This document shows positions 16,638-24,742 of a DNA stretch of 64,000 nt, one piece after another. The DNA lies in the NCBI GenBank assembly GCA_016722285.1, contig JADKGI010000001.1:744001-808000 (forward strand). Reading direction: 5' to 3'. The position numbers were made by a program, and so were the translations under genes. A model generated the notes under the pieces. The model did no database searches, had not been told where the DNA came from, and saw only the letters and a list, made by a program, of their open reading frames with translations. Each line of letters opens with the position of its first letter. The first letter of the stretch is position 1. This DNA comes from Saprospiraceae bacterium (GTDB lineage: Bacteria; Bacteroidota; Bacteroidia; Chitinophagales; Saprospiraceae).

Positions 16638-16668
16638 TTATACGAGTACATTTTATAAATCCCTCGGT
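16638..16668 (-). promoter_or_regulatory. Two-block ECF-type promoter motif, copy B
   Basis: On the minus strand: ACCGAGGGA, 14 bases, TCGTATAA, ending 41 bases upstream of the short YHYH start codon. The intervening bases differ from copy A, so the two blocks stand out against diverged sequence. Assignment to the nearby ECF sigma factor is inference. Confidence 0.5.
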
Positions 16669-16740
16669 GATGTTGGATTATTTTCAAGAATGGTGTGCAA
16701 TCAGATAATTATGTAAAGCAGCTTTAACCCACAGTCTAAT

Positions 16741-17850
16741 TCAGAATGAAGCAGAAAAACCACCCGTTTTCCCCCTGAAACCGTTTATGAATTTATTGCC
16801 ACCGGCAGGCCCTACATGGTAGTGATATCCCCTGATAGCATCATAATGACCTCTTAAATCATCTAAATCAACTGGTTCTTTTCCTGCCTCATCCAGTAGT
16901 TCAAACATTCCATACCCATCCATGGCATAGCCAATCATGGCAGCATGACCATCAGCTTGTTTTATTTTTTTTGTTTTGCCTGTGGCAGCATGATAATGGT
17001 AGCCTGCATGTGGATTGATGTGTCCTCCATTATCGTCCAATGGTGCCAATGTATAGTGTTTTAAAATGTCAGAAGTAGGGGCGGGTGGGTCAAAATTTAC
17101 TCCATTGAATGCAATACCGATGGTAGATGCTCCGGCTTGTGGCCCTCTGCCTCCTTGCGGCGGACCGCGTCGCTCTCCATTGACAGGTCTGTTGTTACCT
17201 GCTCCTTGGGGCGGTCCGGGAGGAAGATTATCAATATTTGACTCCTGATTAGGAGCTACTACCGGGGTAACCGGAATGTAGAATATTTGCTTCAAACCAC
17301 TCACATACGATGGTATGCACTGCACACAAAAGTTTTGATAGGCAGGATCAACATTGGGGCGTGCTGCTGCTTCGCAAGCTTCTTTGGTATTCGTTACCAT
17401 GATGCTGCCGTCAGCTCTATACATCTTCCATTTGGCATCCTTATAAAATGTGGCCAGATTTTTTACAAATGCACCGTCCACATCATATACTTTTCCGCTT
17501 TCCATCCAGATACCACCCTTATCCGCACCATCACTGATATTTGTGGGACACCAGGGCCCCATGGTATGCTCGGTAGGAGTAGTTTTCGTCACAATTTTGT
17601 AACAGGCCACTGTGCTTCCGTCAGATAATTTGTAATCTACTTTTGTAATGGGTTCAACCAATCCTTCTTTAATGAAATAGGCAGGATTCACCTGTACTGA
17701 AACCTCATCTCCATCAGCTGGGGCGCTTTTTTTAAGGTTGCTGCTACACCTGATTAATATGAACAATAGAATACTTAAGATAAATATTTTTAATACCAAA
17801 AAAGATATTCTTTTGATAATATTTTTTCTAAAAAAATAAATATCAGACAT
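16741..17850 (-). CDS. YHYH-domain protein (long type), module copy B
   Basis: 369 residues, the intact reference for the broken copy A gene. The N-terminal hydrophobic segment with lipobox (ILLFILIRC) implies a lipoprotein. Conserved parts in order: VACYKIVTK, MGPWCPTNISD, KVYDVDGAFVKNLATFY, CEAAARPNV, FCVQCIPSYVSG (CxxC), a Pro/Gly/Arg-rich insert (about 205-235, GPPQGGRGPQAG), IGIAFNGVNFDPPAP, GYHYHAATG, DGHAAMIGYAMDGYG and RGYHYHVGPAG. Cysteines plus Tyr/His motifs are compatible with a metal or redox centre. No copy of the two-block promoter precedes it, so it may be read from the sigma/sensor genes upstream. Confidence 0.8.
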   Translation of the reverse strand: MSDIYFFRKNIIKRISFLVLKIFILSILLFILIRCSSNLKKSAPADGDEVSVQVNPAYFIKEGLVEPITKVDYKLSDGSTVACYKIVTKTTPTEHTMGPWCPTNISDGADKGGIWMESGKVYDVDGAFVKNLATFYKDAKWKMYRADGSIMVTNTKEACEAAARPNVDPAYQNFCVQCIPSYVSGLKQIFYIPVTPVVAPNQESNIDNLPPGPPQGAGNNRPVNGERRGPPQGGRGPQAGASTIGIAFNGVNFDPPAPTSDILKHYTLAPLDDNGGHINPHAGYHYHAATGKTKKIKQADGHAAMIGYAMDGYGMFELLDEAGKEPVDLDDLRGHYDAIRGYHYHVGPAGGNKFINGFRGKTGGFSASF

Positions 17851-18039
17851 TGGATAGGATTTATTGTAAAAATGAAATAACCAACACTAAAGACAAGAAC
17901 AAAGACCGAAATGTAAGCTAATGTTTTACTTATTGAGATTCATTAAATGATTAATTATTCTGTACCCTTTGCACCTTTTTTCCAGGATAGCCTACCTTTG
18001 TTTTTAACATTCAATTATAAATAATTAGAATTGTGTGTT

Positions 18040-18522
18040 TCAATTTTTTGGTGGTGGAGCATCTTTACTTCCCATAACAAAAAAATGAGCCAGTTCAGTC
18101 GAGAGTATGTTAAACTTATCCAACTGGTCAGGTCTGCATAGCTTTTTAAGACTAAAAAAATGTTCATAGTTTACTACCTCTACCTGTTTTTGAATCGCAT
18201 TTAACTGGTCAATAATGGAATCTTTATCCGCACGAACTTCATCGTTCAGTGTTTGGTAAAGATTGTTTTTCATCAATTTGATGCTGTCTTCCAACATCTT
18301 CATGGTTTCCTGGTGAGAGGTAATCAATTTACCATATTCAGCTATTTGCACGTCATCCAAATTCAGCGTTTCAATTATAACCTGCTTTGGGCCTTCCTGT
18401 TCCATTGGGGGTCTTCCTTGTCCCAGGTGCAGTGGTTTCCTTAGTAATAGAAAACCTACAATGACTATGTTAATAATTATTAACCCGATTACTGCAATAG
18501 ATAAGAGTCTTAATTTACTCAT
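18040..18522 (-). CDS. Periplasmic metal-sensor-like protein (CnrX/Spy type)
   Basis: About 160 residues from the ATG at 18520-18522, which overlaps the anti-sigma stop by 8 bases. A frame to 18546 exists but runs deeper into the anti-sigma gene. N-terminal transmembrane helix (LLSIAVIGLIIINIVIVGFLLL), then a helical periplasmic domain (LNLDDVQIAEYGKLITSHQE ... YEHFFSLKKLCRPDQ ... LAHFFVMG) in the style of metal-resistance sensors of the CnrX/CpxP/Spy class. His and Cys residues lie in the helices. It would detect metal outside the membrane and act on the anti-sigma protein encoded next door. Confidence 0.65.
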   Translation of the reverse strand: MSKLRLLSIAVIGLIIINIVIVGFLLLRKPLHLGQGRPPMEQEGPKQVIIETLNLDDVQIAEYGKLITSHQETMKMLEDSIKLMKNNLYQTLNDEVRADKDSIIDQLNAIQKQVEVVNYEHFFSLKKLCRPDQLDKFNILSTELAHFFVMGSKDAPPPKN

Positions 18523-18811
18523 TATAAATACTATTTGTTGTGGCAAGATGCATACTGCTTATGACAGTTTCGATACCCGTGGTATTTTTTATTTCGGTAT
18601 TGGCTGATGTAAAAAATATTGAAATATTTAGCGCCAAAATAGCAATAGAAGTCAGAGCAAAAGCCCATTTCCATTGTACTGGGGCTTCAACATCATCAAG
18701 ATTCTGTATCTGTTGTCTGATACGGGTCAGCAAAAAAGGCGGGGCATCCACTTCCTTTATCTGCTTCAGCAAATCCAGTTGGTTATCTATATTTATATTC
18801 ATATGTTGCAC
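18515..18811 (-). CDS. Small membrane anti-sigma-like protein
   Basis: 98 residues: an N-terminal cytoplasmic part with amphipathic helices (NQLDLLKQIKEVDAPPFLLTRIRQQIQ), one transmembrane segment (WAFALTSIAILALNISIFF) and a short outer tail. No zinc-finger (ZAS) His/Cys motif is seen. The topology resembles CnrY-type anti-sigma factors. It lies 22 bases after the restored sigma stop and overlaps the sensor gene. The translation start may be Met1 or Met4. Confidence 0.65.
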   Translation of the reverse strand: MQHMNINIDNQLDLLKQIKEVDAPPFLLTRIRQQIQNLDDVEAPVQWKWAFALTSIAILALNISIFFTSANTEIKNTTGIETVISSMHLATTNSIYNE

Positions 18812-18833
18812 ATTAGGTATTACGACTTATATA

Positions 18834-19375
18834 TTAAAATCCTTCGCTCTCAGTTAATTTTTTTTGAATGGTTTGTTTTGCTCTTTGCAAAAGCGATTCA
18901 ACTGCTTTGATACTGGTATCCATAATTTCTGCTACTTCTTTTTGAGGCCTGTCTTCTATTTTGCTTAAAATAATAGCTGTCTCTTTTGGTTTTCAGGCAA
19001 ACTGTATATGATTTTCAGCAAACTCTCGATGGCCTCTTTATCCTCCGTTTGTACACCCGGATGATTCAGTTCTACTGCACTGGCTATCGGTTCGTTGGTT
19101 TCAGGATGGAACAATGAGGTCAGAAACCCAAATCGCTTTTTTGTTTTTTTGGCTTTCAGAAAATCAAGACTATGATTGATGGCGATGCGACAGATCCATG
19201 TTTTTAGCGTTGCGGACTCTGCGTTGTACTGATGATAACGTTGATGTACTTTTACAAATACTTCCTGGGTGATATCTTGGGCATCCTCCGGGTTCAATAC
19301 ATAATTCAGACACATATTGAATACAATATTTTTGTGTTCATTGTATATGGTTTCAAAATGTGATTCATTTGCCAT
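18834..19375 (-). pseudogene. ECF sigma factor, frame broken by one base
   Basis: MANESHFETIYNEHKNIVFNMCLNY contains region 2 (NPEDAQDITQEVFVKVHQRY, then LKTWICRIAINHSLDFLK). The frame stops after LPENQKRQLLF, but one missing A in the CCAAAAGAG run (near 18985) explains this: the other frame reads ETAIILSKIEDRPQKEVAEI, then KAVESLLQRAKQTIQKKLTE, the full region 4, to TAA at 18834. The restored protein has 180 residues, normal for ECF. It should direct RNA polymerase to envelope-stress promoters and is held by the adjacent anti-sigma. The indel is probably a sequencing error. Confidence 0.85.
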
Positions 19376-19405
19376 CAGGTATCTGAACTTTTATTTATTA
19401 GTTGC

Positions 19406-19448
19406 ACTTCTTCAATAAAATGATGAAGAAGTAAGTGCCGCAAAGTTA
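19406..19448 (-). promoter_or_regulatory. Housekeeping-type promoter and 5'-UTR hairpin of the ECF sigma gene
   Basis: On the minus strand TAACTTTG (19441-19448) fits the TAnnTTTG -7 element. Just downstream, where the transcript would begin, is a 9-base perfect inverted repeat (ACTTCTTCA / TGAAGAAGT at 19406-19432, loop of 9). The hairpin would sit at the 5' end of the sigma mRNA or act as an operator. The ATG follows about 30 bases later. Confidence 0.45.
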
Positions 19449-19518
19449 GTGTTTTATTTTTGGGGTTAAGAGTATGTTTACAAAAGTAATATTAGATGTA
19501 CACCCGTAAGTCAAACAA

Positions 19519-20778
19519 CTATTTATCAAATCTCTGAGTACTTAAAAATCCAATGGGCATGCTTGTGGAACCATTCACAGCAAGGTCGGCCAAAATCTCG
19601 CCTATCACACTGGCGAATTTAAAACCATGCCCACTGAAGCCGGTAGCGATTACGACATCCTTATCAAAGCCCGGTAAGAAATCCAAAATGAAATTTTCAT
19701 CCGGAGAATTTGTGTATAGGCAAGTTTTCATTGCTATAGTTTGTTCATATCCATCAGGCATGAACTGATTTATGAACCGGATCAACACATTTTCATCTGA
19801 TACTTTTGTATTCCTTTCAACTATATCAGGATTTTCAACTTCATCTCCAGGGTGATGCAAACCGAGTTTCAATCCGTCAGGTCCACTAAATATACCGACA
19901 GGAAGAATCGGAAATCCGTAAAAAGTGTAACCATTATTTTCAATAAGCCAACATGGAAATTCTCCAAGGACAAAGTTGTCCCAGTTTTTTGGCTTCACCC
20001 AAGCAAGTGCCTGTCTCGTTATTTTTAATTTGGGAGCAAACCTGGGAATCATATTTCCTGCCCAGGCTCCTGCCGTGATTACCAGTTTTTTTGCCTGATA
20101 AGTGCCACTACTCGTTTTTACCGTGACTACACCATTTTCGCGTTTCCACTCCACCACCTTTTCCTTGGTACGAATGACCGCTCCATTCATTATGGCCTGC
20201 TGTACTAACAGGAGAATGCTTCGCTCCGGGGCGAGAAGTCCGGCATTAGGCTCTTCCAATCTTTCAAAATCTCCCGGAATTTTAAATTGTGGATATTTTC
20301 GGGTACAGGCTTTTTCAGTAAGCGTATTGACCGGAATTTTATATTGGGCAGAAGATTTTTTGACAGTTTCCATAAATGTGTTATTGGCTGCTCCAAAATA
20401 TACTAATCCTGTTTTGTAATACACTTGCGATCCGGTTTCTGATTCTAAGGTCTTCCAATTTTCGTAGGCTTGTTCCAGTAAAGGGACATAGTCTGACGCT
20501 TCACCGTACGCTTTTCGTATGATGCGGCTTTGGCCACCATGTGACCCGACTTCATGCGGAATATCGAATTGTTCCAATCCAAGTACTTTATATCCTTTTT
20601 TGGCAAGATGATAACATGCTGAAGATCCCATACTACCGACGCCTATCACGATCACATCATACTTAGTCTGATTTGTAGTGCTTTCCATTTCTTGGTGGAC
20701 CCTGGCGTACAATTGTGAATATGACAAGGTAGCGTCAATCACACCTGCAGTTTTAGCACTAATATCACTTCGTTTCAT
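19519..20778 (-). CDS. N-methyl-L-tryptophan/sarcosine oxidase-like FAD enzyme
   Basis: 419 residues. A dinucleotide fold (VIVIGVGSMGSSACYHLAKK) binds FAD, and TCLYTNSPDENF (Cys353) is the place where monomeric sarcosine oxidases attach FAD covalently through 8-alpha-S-cysteine. It would oxidatively demethylate N-methyl amino acids to formaldehyde and H2O2. The first 30 residues (MKRSDISAKTAGVIDATLSY...) are extra; Met31 (ATG at 20686-20688) gives the usual family start and may be the true one. Alone on the minus strand, with no obvious partner. Confidence 0.83.
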   Translation of the reverse strand: MKRSDISAKTAGVIDATLSYSQLYARVHQEMESTTNQTKYDVIVIGVGSMGSSACYHLAKKGYKVLGLEQFDIPHEVGSHGGQSRIIRKAYGEASDYVPLLEQAYENWKTLESETGSQVYYKTGLVYFGAANNTFMETVKKSSAQYKIPVNTLTEKACTRKYPQFKIPGDFERLEEPNAGLLAPERSILLLVQQAIMNGAVIRTKEKVVEWKRENGVVTVKTSSGTYQAKKLVITAGAWAGNMIPRFAPKLKITRQALAWVKPKNWDNFVLGEFPCWLIENNGYTFYGFPILPVGIFSGPDGLKLGLHHPGDEVENPDIVERNTKVSDENVLIRFINQFMPDGYEQTIAMKTCLYTNSPDENFILDFLPGFDKDVVIATGFSGHGFKFASVIGEILADLAVNGSTSMPIGFLSTQRFDK

Positions 20779-21338
20779 AAATTAGATAAAGTTAAGGTAT
20801 TAACGATGATTTTCAATTTGCCATATCTACTTTCTGTTTGGTAATGATTTCGATAGATAGATTAGTGGTCAGTTGCCCGATCCGGAGTCAAAAATATATA
20901 TAATACAAATGTCCTCTTTGTATATTATTTTAGTAAAAATTTTTCTTTTCACACCTTTTGATTTAATATATTGACAGGCTGGGGAATCGTTATTCTATCA
21001 TCTTCATGGCTTAATACCTTCAGATTTGATAAACCTGTATTCAATAAATTTGATTATTAAGGGTATGCCAAAAGTTGTTATCCCATACAATAAGTTAAAG
21101 CCAAGGCAGGCTTTGGTCATCTTATATGCTTCGATATTTGAATTCGACAAAGGCATCTACTCTTTCAGGTAATTTCAAATTATTGTTGTTTGAATGTAAC
21201 AGTTACGACTATGAGTAGTTACTAAGATTATCACTTAAACTTTGCAAATACCCACCAAGTTGAAAAAATTCCTTTGAATATTCAAAAATAGTCAAGAAAA
21301 ATCATTTATTAATAGCATTGTAAGGCATTGGCTTTTTG
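20779..21338. other. 560-base spacer without a recognisable gene
   Basis: AT-rich sequence. Neither strand gives a frame I can assign. It lies at the left border of the accessory, partly decayed region and may contain degraded remains. Confidence 0.4.
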
Positions 21339-21593
21339 TCATTTATAATCCTGAACTAAAACTTCAGTTGGGATATGCAGATTAGTGTTCAATTTTCTAA
21401 TCATATCCAAAGTCAGCTTTCTTTTTTTATTTAATATTTCACTTACTCTGCTTTTATATCCAACAACTTTCGCTAAATCTTTTTGATTCATTCCCATTTG
21501 TTCCATCTGAAATTTAATTGCCTCTATGGGATCAGGCATTTCGATTGGAAAGTTCTCATTTTCGTAACGGTTAATATTACCAGTTACCTGCAT
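21339..21593 (-). CDS. HigA-like helix-turn-helix antitoxin, shortened
   Basis: 84 residues. YENENFPIEMPDPIEAIKFQ leads into an XRE helix-turn-helix (MNQKDLAKVVGYKSRVSEIL) and LTLDMIRKLNTNLHIPTEVL, the standard C-terminal two thirds of HigA/YgjM-type antitoxins of about 120 residues. The N-terminal helical arm is replaced by MQVTGNINR, suggesting a 5' truncation or frame loss. No HigB-like toxin gene is intact next to it. Upstream (21594-21740) the minus strand has broken open frames only. Confidence 0.7.
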   Translation of the reverse strand: MQVTGNINRYENENFPIEMPDPIEAIKFQMEQMGMNQKDLAKVVGYKSRVSEILNKKRKLTLDMIRKLNTNLHIPTEVLVQDYK

Positions 21594-21992
21594 AATTCAA
21601 ATCTTCTTCCGTCATTTGTTTCAGGTAATCATACTTCAACTTCACTATTTGTCTAAAGTGAAGGAAATCATGAGGATTTTCGCGTTTGTTGAACGGTTTC
21701 TTGATTTTCCCAACCTTGGGTCAAGGCGGTATGGTTCGTCGGGGTTTCAAGGATATGCGATTCGTGCTAAGTCTTCCTCTTCAGTGACGCCATCGGGGGT
21801 TTCCACAGGTATATTTCCGGTCAAACCCGTAATAACCCTTAGTAAGTCCTTACCAATTCAGTTGATATTCCATTTATTGTTGCTTTGTGAATATTTATTT
21901 TCTTCCAGGAGCTCATAATACTCTTTCTAAAATGCCCTATTAGTTTTATTTACTGCTATAGGTTTTTCCCATCATCCTCATATAATTTAGGT
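21594..21992. other. 400-base spacer with broken reading frames
   Basis: The minus strand has short open stretches in different frames (for example KRENPHDFLHFRQIVKLKYD just upstream of the HigA-like gene) that look like remnants of a gene, family not recognised. The plus-strand frame starting at 21616 appears to be a shadow. Confidence 0.35.
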
Positions 21993-22887
21993 TTAAAAGT
22001 CATATTTTCTTGAAAATACTTTATTGTCAAGCCAACCATAGTGGATGCAGTGATCCATATAAACTACTTTTGAGTTGGACAATGCGTTATGTGCCCTTTC
22101 AGCTGTTTCTGCTTTAACAATATCTTGTTTGCCTTGAATTATCAAAACAGGATGGCTAAATGATTTTAATGCAGAAGCACAATTAAAATTAATTTTTCTT
22201 AGGTCTGTCCAAATTAGTTGATTTACTGCAGCATTGCCCTGGGTCAATCTCTCTGCTATGACAGGAATATATTTTTTATCAATAACATAAACGGGTGCCA
22301 AATGCTTTCCCCTTTCAAGTTTTGCATAGTGACTATTATCTCCATCACTAATTTTTTTTGTCCAGAAATTAACAGAGTCGAGATCACTTTTGCTTAACTT
22401 GGAATTAATTTGCTCCTGAACATAATTGAGCAAGTCCAAATCAATACCACCAGAAGATGATAAGACAATTTTTTCGATATGTTCTGGATATTGAGTCGCA
22501 TAATAGGATGCTACCATTCCGCCAAATGAGTGTCCTAACACAGACCATTTTTCAATTTTCAATTTCTTGCGGATTGTTTCGATATCATCAATCATTAGTT
22601 TCATGTTGATAGTTGTAGAGTCTAACACGTCTAATACCGATTTGCCGGTTCCTCTTTGGTCGTATATTATTGAATAGAAATTTGTACTCAATGTTTTCGC
22701 CAGGCCTTCAAATCCTTCACTATTCATTCCAGGGCCGCCATTAATAATTCACAGAGGCTTTCCTGACCCAAACGTTGTATAAAAGACAGATGTTTTGTCG
22801 GTGCTTAATGCAAAGTCAGTTTTTTGACTACTAAGATGAAGCAAATATTAAAAGGAAAATGCTTAAAAAAATTGTATTAAATCTCAT
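21993..22887 (-). pseudogene. Alpha/beta hydrolase (S33 proline iminopeptidase-like), degraded
   Basis: The body from 22727 reads FEGLAKTLSTNFYSIIYDQRGTGKS, then SVLGHSFGGMVASYYATQYP with nucleophile Ser (GHSFGG) and a late His (DHCIHYGW): an S33-type serine hydrolase. Upstream, a signal peptide start at 22885-22887 (MRFNTIFLSIFLLIFASS) is followed by stops and a frame change. The oxyanion segment reads G-K-P-L-stop-I-I-N-G-G-P-G, an in-frame TGA where Leu is expected. At least two lesions not confined to homopolymers suggest genuine decay or poor sequence. Confidence 0.75.
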
Positions 22888-23015
22888 TATTATCAGTTTT
22901 AACAGTTAAACAATTTATGTTTTATAGTGGTTCTAAATGTCCTGTAATGTCCTGTAATGTTCTGTGTATCGTATCGTAGCAGTTCTCAGGGTGTTATGCA
23001 TATTGTTAGCTACGG

Positions 23016-23700
23016 TTACCATTTTGACCAATCAGAGTCTGGTCTCTTAAATGGTTCGGATAAAAATTTATTTACAATTCTATTAAATAATTCATGATTT
23101 GAAGCTGGAGCAAAATGAGTTTCTCCCGGCATAATGCACAATTGCGCTTTTGGAATATTTTCATATATTTCTATACTATGTTCACCTTTAATTATCTTCT
23201 CCAGCCATTATTAATACTTCTGCTGTTATTTTGATAAATCTTTATAGGTTGGTTGCCCTCAATAGTCCATGAGTTGTTTTGTAAATTCCAGTTTTGAAGT
23301 TTCTCTTTAATTTTTAAATCAATCATTTTAATTTCATGTACAACGTTTTTAATAGCCCAGGAGTGAACAGCTGTTGAGTCAGGTCTCAAATTAGCACCCA
23401 TCGCCACAATTTTCTTTATCTTTGATTTATTACTGATGCCCATTTTTAATGCTACTATTCCGCCATCACTCCATCCGATAATAGATAAAGAATCTAATTT
23501 TAAATAATTTACTAACCCATCCCAATCTTTTGCAATTTGATCATAGGTCAAAGAATCTGTTTTCAATTCAGATTTACCCTGTCCTCTGTTGTCAGCGATT
23601 ATTACTCTATGCTTTGTCTTGAAATAGTCAATCTGATTTCCCCCCACGCGGCCCCCCCAATTGCCCCATTTTACCAACACTTATTCCCAGGGTTACAGTA
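23016..23700 (-). pseudogene. Second alpha/beta hydrolase, degraded
   Basis: The open part from 23680 has NQIDYFKTKHRVIIADNRGQ and IIGWSDGGIVALKMG (nucleophile Ser). The C-terminal third is split over frames: ITAEVLIMAGEDN, then IKGEHSIEIYENIPKAQLC and GETHFAPASNHELFN with the catalytic His, ending at TAA 23016-23018. The N-terminus runs into a C/G-rich, error-like stretch near 23640-23760, where the usual HGGWGG oxyanion motif is unreadable. Several frame changes in both ends mean it is not functional as given. Confidence 0.75.
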
Positions 23701-24034
23701 GAATTAATACTTTTTAAAGTGGGGAGTACTCCCTCCCGGCCCGGGTTTGGCTGGGTGGGGGCGCCGCAGAATAACCCAAACCAAAGTCCCCCCGAGAACC
23801 ATAAAAAACAGTAATGAAATTATAAAAACTTCATAAGGAGGGTTGTTCGAGCCGCCTAACGCGCAACACCAACCCTCCACTGAAAGTTACTCCGGGAAGC
23901 CTAATCAAGACTAAAATACAAACTTCCGGCTTTACATAGGAACCTGTGTTGGGGCATCGTGCCTTCTTTTGTTTTGTTTCTAATTTCCTCAACTAGTCAT
24001 AGGTTTTCATAAGAGTCTGGGCAGGTTTACCGAA
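23701..24034. other. Anomalous GC-rich junction plus attC-like palindrome
   Basis: 23640-23800 is rich in C and G runs unlike anything else in this AT-rich window, resembling low-quality read ends or a contig join. From 23854 to 23955 there is an imperfect palindrome: GCCTAAC (fits RYYYAAC), inner arms CAACAC / GTGTTG, central arms CCGGGAAG / CTTCCGG, ending GTTGGGGC (GTTRRRY with one extra G). This layout is that of an integron attC site. It lies about 80 bases after the DUF998 stop. Confidence 0.4.
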
Positions 24035-24742
24035 TTACGAAGTCGCAATCTTATATACCCTTTGTGCCAGTACAATTATTCCAAAAGAGAGCATCAGACA
24101 CATGATTCGTTGAATGTATCCATGGCCGTAGCTTCCGTCCGTAATTATGTAACCAATCAAAGCCGCCAAGAAGAATATTCCAAAAATGATCGTTTTCGAT
24201 TTGAGGTCTTTCCAAGCATCAAGATTGCGCATATGTCTAGATAAGGCAAAGGGTGCTATCACTGTAAACAACACACTCACCAAGGCCACAATAATATGGA
24301 GTTTACCTTGTACAGATGCAGCCGCAACTTCCTGTGTACATTCAGGGTCAATTGCACGGCAATCGAGTTGGAAGAACATATCGCTGAAATTGTCAAGTCC
24401 CATGAGCGAGAGAGCGAGGAACCAGGCACCAATCGGTCTTCGGATACCTGAGATTTTAAGAACAGGTCGCAATGCTCCGATGCTAAACCAAATTGTTACG
24501 ATACCTGTTATGCCCGTTGGCAACATATACAGCCATGGGTTAGGAGCAGTCTTTGCACCCATGTCACTGATATCATGGTTTGCAATGGAATATCCTTCCC
24601 CCTGTAATAACCCAGCAGTGATCCATCCAAGGGTAAATAATATCTGGACCGCGATGACGCTTTGGGCAAGCCGAATAAATCTCTGTTTGACGGAAGGGGT
24701 TAGAAGATTCTCCATTTCATGCGGTTGTTGCTTTGTTTTCAT
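24035..24742 (-). CDS. DUF998 membrane protein
   Basis: 235 residues with about six transmembrane helices. NHDISDMGAKTAPNPWLYML after the first helix is the DUF998 signature (ISDLG and N-P hallmarks), and SYGHGYIQRIMCLMLSFG is near the end. Molecular role unknown; sequence relatives are single integral membrane proteins. The gene stands alone, with an ACGACAT-N12-ATGTCGT palindrome in its upstream region and an attC-like structure after its stop. Confidence 0.8.
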   Translation of the reverse strand: MKTKQQPHEMENLLTPSVKQRFIRLAQSVIAVQILFTLGWITAGLLQGEGYSIANHDISDMGAKTAPNPWLYMLPTGITGIVTIWFSIGALRPVLKISGIRRPIGAWFLALSLMGLDNFSDMFFQLDCRAIDPECTQEVAAASVQGKLHIIVALVSVLFTVIAPFALSRHMRNLDAWKDLKSKTIIFGIFFLAALIGYIITDGSYGHGYIQRIMCLMLSFGIIVLAQRVYKIATS

